From assembly GCF_036010505.1 (NCBI RefSeq), contig NZ_CP108569.1, forward strand, positions 2,668,001 to 2,732,000: DNA of 64,000 bases, read 5' to 3'. Shown one piece after another: positions 60,857-64,000 of this stretch. The position numbers were made by a program, and so were the translations under genes. Within the stretch, counting starts at the first letter, position 1, and each line of letters opens with the position of its first letter. The stretch comes from Streptomyces sp. NBC_01197. GTDB taxonomy: Bacteria; Actinomycetota; Actinomycetes; Streptomycetales; Streptomycetaceae. The notes beneath the pieces are model-generated. The model was not told the DNA's origin. It saw nothing but the letters and a program-made list of their open reading frames with translations, and did no database searches.

Positions 60857-61822
60857 CTAGCGGCGGCGCATGTCGGCCACCCGCGCCTGCTGTTGGTGCT
60901 GTTGCTGCTCGGCGAGCGAGGCAGCGCTGCGCAGCGGCTGCGGGCCCGGTCCGCCCGGGTGCGTACGCCGCTGCCCGGGGAGCGGCATGTCCCTGCGGGG
61001 CGGCCGCCCGCCGGGTGCGGTCTCACCTCCCGCACCGCCGCTCTGCCCGGCCACCGCGATCTGGACGCCCTGGTCGGCCAGCGCCTGCAACTCCGTTGCC
61101 GCACGGTCGTCCTGGGCGGACGGTTCATCGGTGACCAGCCGGGTGATCACATCCGTCGGCACGGTCTGGAACATGGTGTCGGTGCCCAGCTTGGTGTGGT
61201 CCGCGAGGACCACCACCTCCGCGGCGGCCTGCACCAGTGCCCGGTCGACGCTGGCCGAGAGCATGTTGGAGGTGGAGAGACCGCGCTCGGCGGTCAGCCC
61301 GCTGCCGGAGAGGAAGGCGCGGGAGACCCGCAGCCCCTGGAGGGACTGCTCGGCACCACTGCCCACCAGCGCGTAGTTGGACCCGCGCAGCGTGCCGCCG
61401 GTCATCACCACCTCGACCCGGTTGGCATGGGCCAACGCCTGGGCCACCAGGAGGGAGTTGGTGACCACCGTCAGTCCTGGGACGCGGGCGAGCCGGCGGG
61501 CCAGCTCCTGTGTGGTCGTCCCCGCGCCCACCACGATGGCTTCGCCTTCTTCGACGAGCCCGGCGGCGAGATCGGCGATGGCCGTCTTCTCGGCGGTCGC
61601 GAGATGGGATTTCTGCGGAAAGCCGGACTCTCGCGTAAAACCACCCGGCAGTACCGCACCGCCATGACGGCGGTCGAGGAGTCCTTCTGCCTCCAGCGCC
61701 CGCACGTCCCGCCGTACGGTCACTTCGGAGGTCTGGACGACACGGGCGAGCTCACGGAGCGACACGGCCCCGTTGGCACGCACCATTTCAAGGATCAATT
61801 GGCGACGTTCAGCAGCGAACAC
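60857..61822 (-). CDS. DeoR-family transcriptional regulator
   Basis: 321-aa sugar-metabolism-type repressor: N-terminal helix-turn-helix (about 5-60; QTSEVTVRRDVRALEAEGLL, DRRHGGAVL) and a DeoR-type isomerase-like effector domain (about 75-260) with VVGAGTTTQELARRL, VTNSLLVAQAL, MTGGTLRGSNYALVGS and LADHTKLG. An extra disordered tail follows (about 265-321, Pro/Gly/Gln/Arg-rich). It probably responds to a phosphorylated sugar. GTG 61822 start. Target unknown; it is upstream of nothing but the LpdA gene, on the same strand. Confidence 0.9.
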   Translation of the reverse strand: MFAAERRQLILEMVRANGAVSLRELARVVQTSEVTVRRDVRALEAEGLLDRRHGGAVLPGGFTRESGFPQKSHLATAEKTAIADLAAGLVEEGEAIVVGAGTTTQELARRLARVPGLTVVTNSLLVAQALAHANRVEVVMTGGTLRGSNYALVGSGAEQSLQGLRVSRAFLSGSGLTAERGLSTSNMLSASVDRALVQAAAEVVVLADHTKLGTDTMFQTVPTDVITRLVTDEPSAQDDRAATELQALADQGVQIAVAGQSGGAGGETAPGGRPPRRDMPLPGQRRTHPGGPGPQPLRSAASLAEQQQHQQQARVADMRRR

Positions 61823-61935
61823 GAAACAGACAGTAACCTGACCGGCCGATAGTTCTCAGCACTTTGCGCCGAAAAACAGAAGTTGCGCACAGATTGGGTC
61901 AGCAAGTGGTATACGGGGCGCGAACGCCCCTCGCG

Positions 61936-63375
61936 TCAGGCCTCGCCGGCCATCTTCCGGGTGTGCAACTGCCGTGCCACTTCGGCGATCGAGCCGGAGA
62001 GCGACGGGTACACGGTGAAGGCGTTCGCGATCTGCTCCACCGTCAGGTTGTTGTCGACCGCGATCGAGATCGGGTGGATCAGCTCGCTGGCCCGCGGGGC
62101 CACGACCACCCCGCCGACCACGATGCCGGTACCCGGGCGACAGAAGATCTTGACGAAGCCGTCCCTGATGCCCTGCATCTTGGCGCGCGGGTTGCGCAGC
62201 AGCGGCAGCTTGACGGCGCGCGCCACGATCTTGCCCGAGTCGACGTCGGCCTGGGTGTAACCGACGGTGGCGATCTCCGGGTCGGTGAAGACGTTGGAGG
62301 AGACCGTCTTGAGGTTCAGCGGCTGCACCGCGTCACCGAGGAAGTGGTACATCGCGATACGGCCCTGCATGGCCGCGACCGAGGCGAGGGCGAAGATCCC
62401 GGTGACGTCACCGGCCGCGTAGACGCCGGGTGCGCTGGTACGGGAGACCTTGTCGGTCCAGATGTGGCCGGACTCCTTCAGCCGGACCCCGGCCTCGTCC
62501 AGACCCATGCCCGCACTGTTGGGGATGGCGCCGACCGCCATCAGGCAGTGGGTGCCGGAGATGACCCGGCCGTCGGCCAGGGTGACCTCGACCCGGTCGC
62601 CCACCCGCTTGGCGGCGGCGGCGCGCGAGCGGGCCATCACGTTCATGCCACGGCGGCGGAACACGTCCTCCAGGACGGCGGCGGCGTCCGGGTCCTCGCC
62701 GGGGAGCACCCGGTCACGGCTGGAGACGAGCGTGACGCGGGAGCCGAGCGCCTGGTAGGCGCCTGCGAACTCGGCGCCGGTGACACCGGAGCCGACCACG
62801 ATGAGCTCCTCGGGCAGCTCGTCCAGGTCGTACACCTGCGTCCAGTTCAGGATGCGCTCGCCGTCCGGCTGCGCGTCCGGGATCTCCCGGGGGTGCCCGC
62901 CGGTCGCGAGCAGGACCGCGTCGGCCGTCAGCGTCTCCTCGGTGCCGTCGGCTGCGGTGACGACCACCTGGCGGGAGCCGTCCATCGCCTGCTGCCCGAC
63001 GAGCCGGCCGCGGCCGCGCATCACCCGGGCGCCGGCCCTGGTGACCGATGCGGTGATGTCGTGGGACTGGGCGAGCGCGAGCCGCTTGACCCGCCGGTTC
63101 ACCTTGCCGAGGTCCACGCCGACCACCCGGGCCGCCCGTTCCAGCGGTGGGGTGTCGTCGGCGACGATGATGCCCAACTCCTCGTACGAAGAGTCGAAGG
63201 TCGTCATCACCTCGGCCGTGGCGATCAGGGTCTTGGAGGGCACGCAGTCGGTGAGCACGGATGCGCCGCCGAGTCCGTCGCAGTCGACGACGGTCACCTC
63301 CGCGCCGAGCTGGGCGCCCACCAGGGCCGCCTCGTATCCGCCAGGTCCGCCGCCGATGATCACGATCCGGGTCAC
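61936..63375 (-). CDS. lpdA: LpdA-type NAD(P)H quinone reductase (disulfide reductase family)
   Basis: 479-aa flavoprotein of the pyridine nucleotide-disulfide oxidoreductase fold: FAD site IVIIGGGPGGYEAALVG, second Rossmann site VVGSGVTGAEFAGAY, FAD-binding YAAGDVTGIFALASV, and a dimerisation domain with NVFTDPEIATVGYT. The redox disulfide of true lipoamide dehydrogenases is broken: the active segment reads GGASVLTDCVPSKT, with one cysteine missing. The same substitution defines mycobacterial LpdA (Rv3303c), a quinone reductase. GTG 63375 follows GAGG; an upstream extension lacks family support. Confidence 0.92.
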   Translation of the reverse strand: MTRIVIIGGGPGGYEAALVGAQLGAEVTVVDCDGLGGASVLTDCVPSKTLIATAEVMTTFDSSYEELGIIVADDTPPLERAARVVGVDLGKVNRRVKRLALAQSHDITASVTRAGARVMRGRGRLVGQQAMDGSRQVVVTAADGTEETLTADAVLLATGGHPREIPDAQPDGERILNWTQVYDLDELPEELIVVGSGVTGAEFAGAYQALGSRVTLVSSRDRVLPGEDPDAAAVLEDVFRRRGMNVMARSRAAAAKRVGDRVEVTLADGRVISGTHCLMAVGAIPNSAGMGLDEAGVRLKESGHIWTDKVSRTSAPGVYAAGDVTGIFALASVAAMQGRIAMYHFLGDAVQPLNLKTVSSNVFTDPEIATVGYTQADVDSGKIVARAVKLPLLRNPRAKMQGIRDGFVKIFCRPGTGIVVGGVVVAPRASELIHPISIAVDNNLTVEQIANAFTVYPSLSGSIAEVARQLHTRKMAGEA

Positions 63376-63417
63376 GAAAAATCCGCCTCGCGTTGTCACC
63401 CCGGCCGCACTGCCGCC

Positions 63418-63526
63418 CCGGCCGGGGGTCCGGGGGGTGCCCCCGGGGAATGCAGTACGTGCTTCATTGTCCCGCACTCTTCAAGATGCTTCACCCCGGG
63501 GGCACCCCCGGAGCGCCCCCGGCCGG
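63418..63526. repeat. Long imperfect inverted repeat between lpdA and the next gene
   Basis: Arms 63418-63448 and 63494-63526 (about 31-33 bp, nearly all paired, very GC-rich), separated by 45 bp. It lies in the 237-bp divergent region and could form a cruciform or large hairpin in either transcript. It is not at a gene end, so a terminator role is unlikely. Confidence 0.7.
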
Positions 63527-63612
63527 TCGGACGTGCCCCGGGGCACTCTTCCGGACGGCCGTCGCGGCGAAGTGACCCGGCCCCGAAATCCCACTGTCGT
63601 ACCCTCGACAGC

Positions 63613-64000
63613 ATGTCGCTCTACGCCGCGTACGCCGGCAACCTCGACGCGCGGCTGATGAGTCGCCGCGCTCCGCACTCCCCCCTGCGCGGCACCGGCT
63701 GGCTCAACGGCTGGCGGCTGACCTTCGGCGGTGAGCACATGGGCTGGGAGGGCGCGCTCGCCACCCTGGTCGAGGCGCCGCGCTCGCAGGTCTTCGTCGC
63801 TGTCTACGACATCGCCCCGATGGACCAGGACTCGATGGACCGCTGGGAGGGCGTCGGCCTCGACATATACCGGCGGATGCGGGTCCGGGTGGACACCATG
63901 GAGGGCGAGGAGCCCGCCTGGATCTATGTACTGAACGGGTACGAGGGCGGGCTGCCGTCGGCTCGGTACCTGGGTGAGCTGGCCGACGCCGCCGAGTCCG
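63613..64000 (+). CDS. Gamma-glutamylcyclotransferase-like protein (3' truncated)
   Basis: At least 129 aa; open to the window end. The start MSLYAAYAGNLDARLMSRRAP is the conserved opening of the cyclotransferase fold, with the YAGNLD loop in place of the usual YGSNM. FVAVYDIAPMDQDSMDRWEG carries the acidic segment that precedes the catalytic glutamate in relatives. Small cytoplasmic enzymes of this type cleave gamma-glutamyl peptides or act on glutathione-like amides; activity here is unproven. It is divergent from lpdA. Confidence 0.82.
   Translation, partial: MSLYAAYAGNLDARLMSRRAPHSPLRGTGWLNGWRLTFGGEHMGWEGALATLVEAPRSQVFVAVYDIAPMDQDSMDRWEGVGLDIYRRMRVRVDTMEGEEPAWIYVLNGYEGGLPSARYLGELADAAES

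Overview
The window is high-GC actinobacterial chromosome, almost certainly Streptomyces. Reasons: extreme third-position GC, many GTG/TTG starts, a mycothiol S-conjugate amidase, a GTP-dependent PEP carboxykinase, an acyl-CoA carboxylase beta subunit followed by a tiny epsilon subunit, MmyB-type XRE regulators, SCO4983-like and DUF4307 proteins. From memory, the order pckG / hemolysin III / mca / greA / threonine deaminase / cystathionine gamma-synthase / msrA / LD-transpeptidases / GGDEF protein / enoyl-CoA hydratase / cya / birA / pccB-accE / maf / accA2 / DeoR / lpdA matches the S. coelicolor SCO4915-SCO4987 core region in reverse. There are no rRNA or tRNA genes, CRISPR arrays, integrases or insertion sequences that I can see.

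Layout. 1-4.7 kb: D-amino acid utilisation pair, alanine aminotransferase, SCO4983-like gene. 4.9-9.8 kb: pckG, hemolysin III-type membrane protein, thioredoxin-domain YyaL protein. 9.9-15.3 kb: accessory patch with an XRE regulator/tautomerase pair, remains of two other regulators, and a large STAND-type NTPase with TPR-like repeats. 15.4-30.3 kb: mca, greA, drug-type ABC exporter, threonine deaminase, MarR, a sigma-factor-like/membrane-protein pair, cystathionine gamma-synthase, msrA, a second beta clamp, LD-transpeptidase and a polytopic membrane protein. 30.4-37.7 kb: alcohol dehydrogenase with its regulator, a monooxygenase-truncated haemoglobin fusion, a MacB-like ABC exporter, a second LD-transpeptidase. 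38-45.3 kb: diguanylate cyclase, adenylate cyclase, biotin ligase, pccB-accE, maf. 45.3-56.5 kb: a catabolic island. 56.6-64 kb: membrane protein, accA2, secreted hydrolase, DeoR regulator, LpdA-type flavoprotein, and the start of a gamma-glutamylcyclotransferase-like gene.

The most notable system is the island. Eight genes (48310-55565), six of whose seven junctions are 4-nt stop/start overlaps, encode a full 3-hydroxyanthranilate meta-cleavage route: 3-hydroxyanthranilate 3,4-dioxygenase, ACMS decarboxylase, 2-aminomuconate semialdehyde dehydrogenase, a RidA-type 2-aminomuconate deaminase, oxalocrotonate decarboxylase, 2-oxopent-4-enoate hydratase, 4-hydroxy-2-oxovalerate aldolase and acetaldehyde dehydrogenase, giving pyruvate and acetyl-CoA. 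A divergent MFS importer and carboxylesterase, and a convergent LysR regulator, complete it. The divergent promoter region holds two copies of a motif TATACCGA-N6-TATGG, one facing each transcription unit. The island lies inside the acyl-CoA carboxylase neighbourhood (pccB-accE-maf on one side, accA2 on the other).

A second theme is short tandem duplication, mostly in non-coding DNA: seven 11-bp repeats in the predicted leader at 57033-57109, 17-bp x4 at 9872, 25-bp x2.5 at 32458, two tandem pairs at 37119-37184, and three hairpin terminators with one arm duplicated (15249, 35690, 37252). Most convergent gene pairs are separated by strong perfect hairpins.
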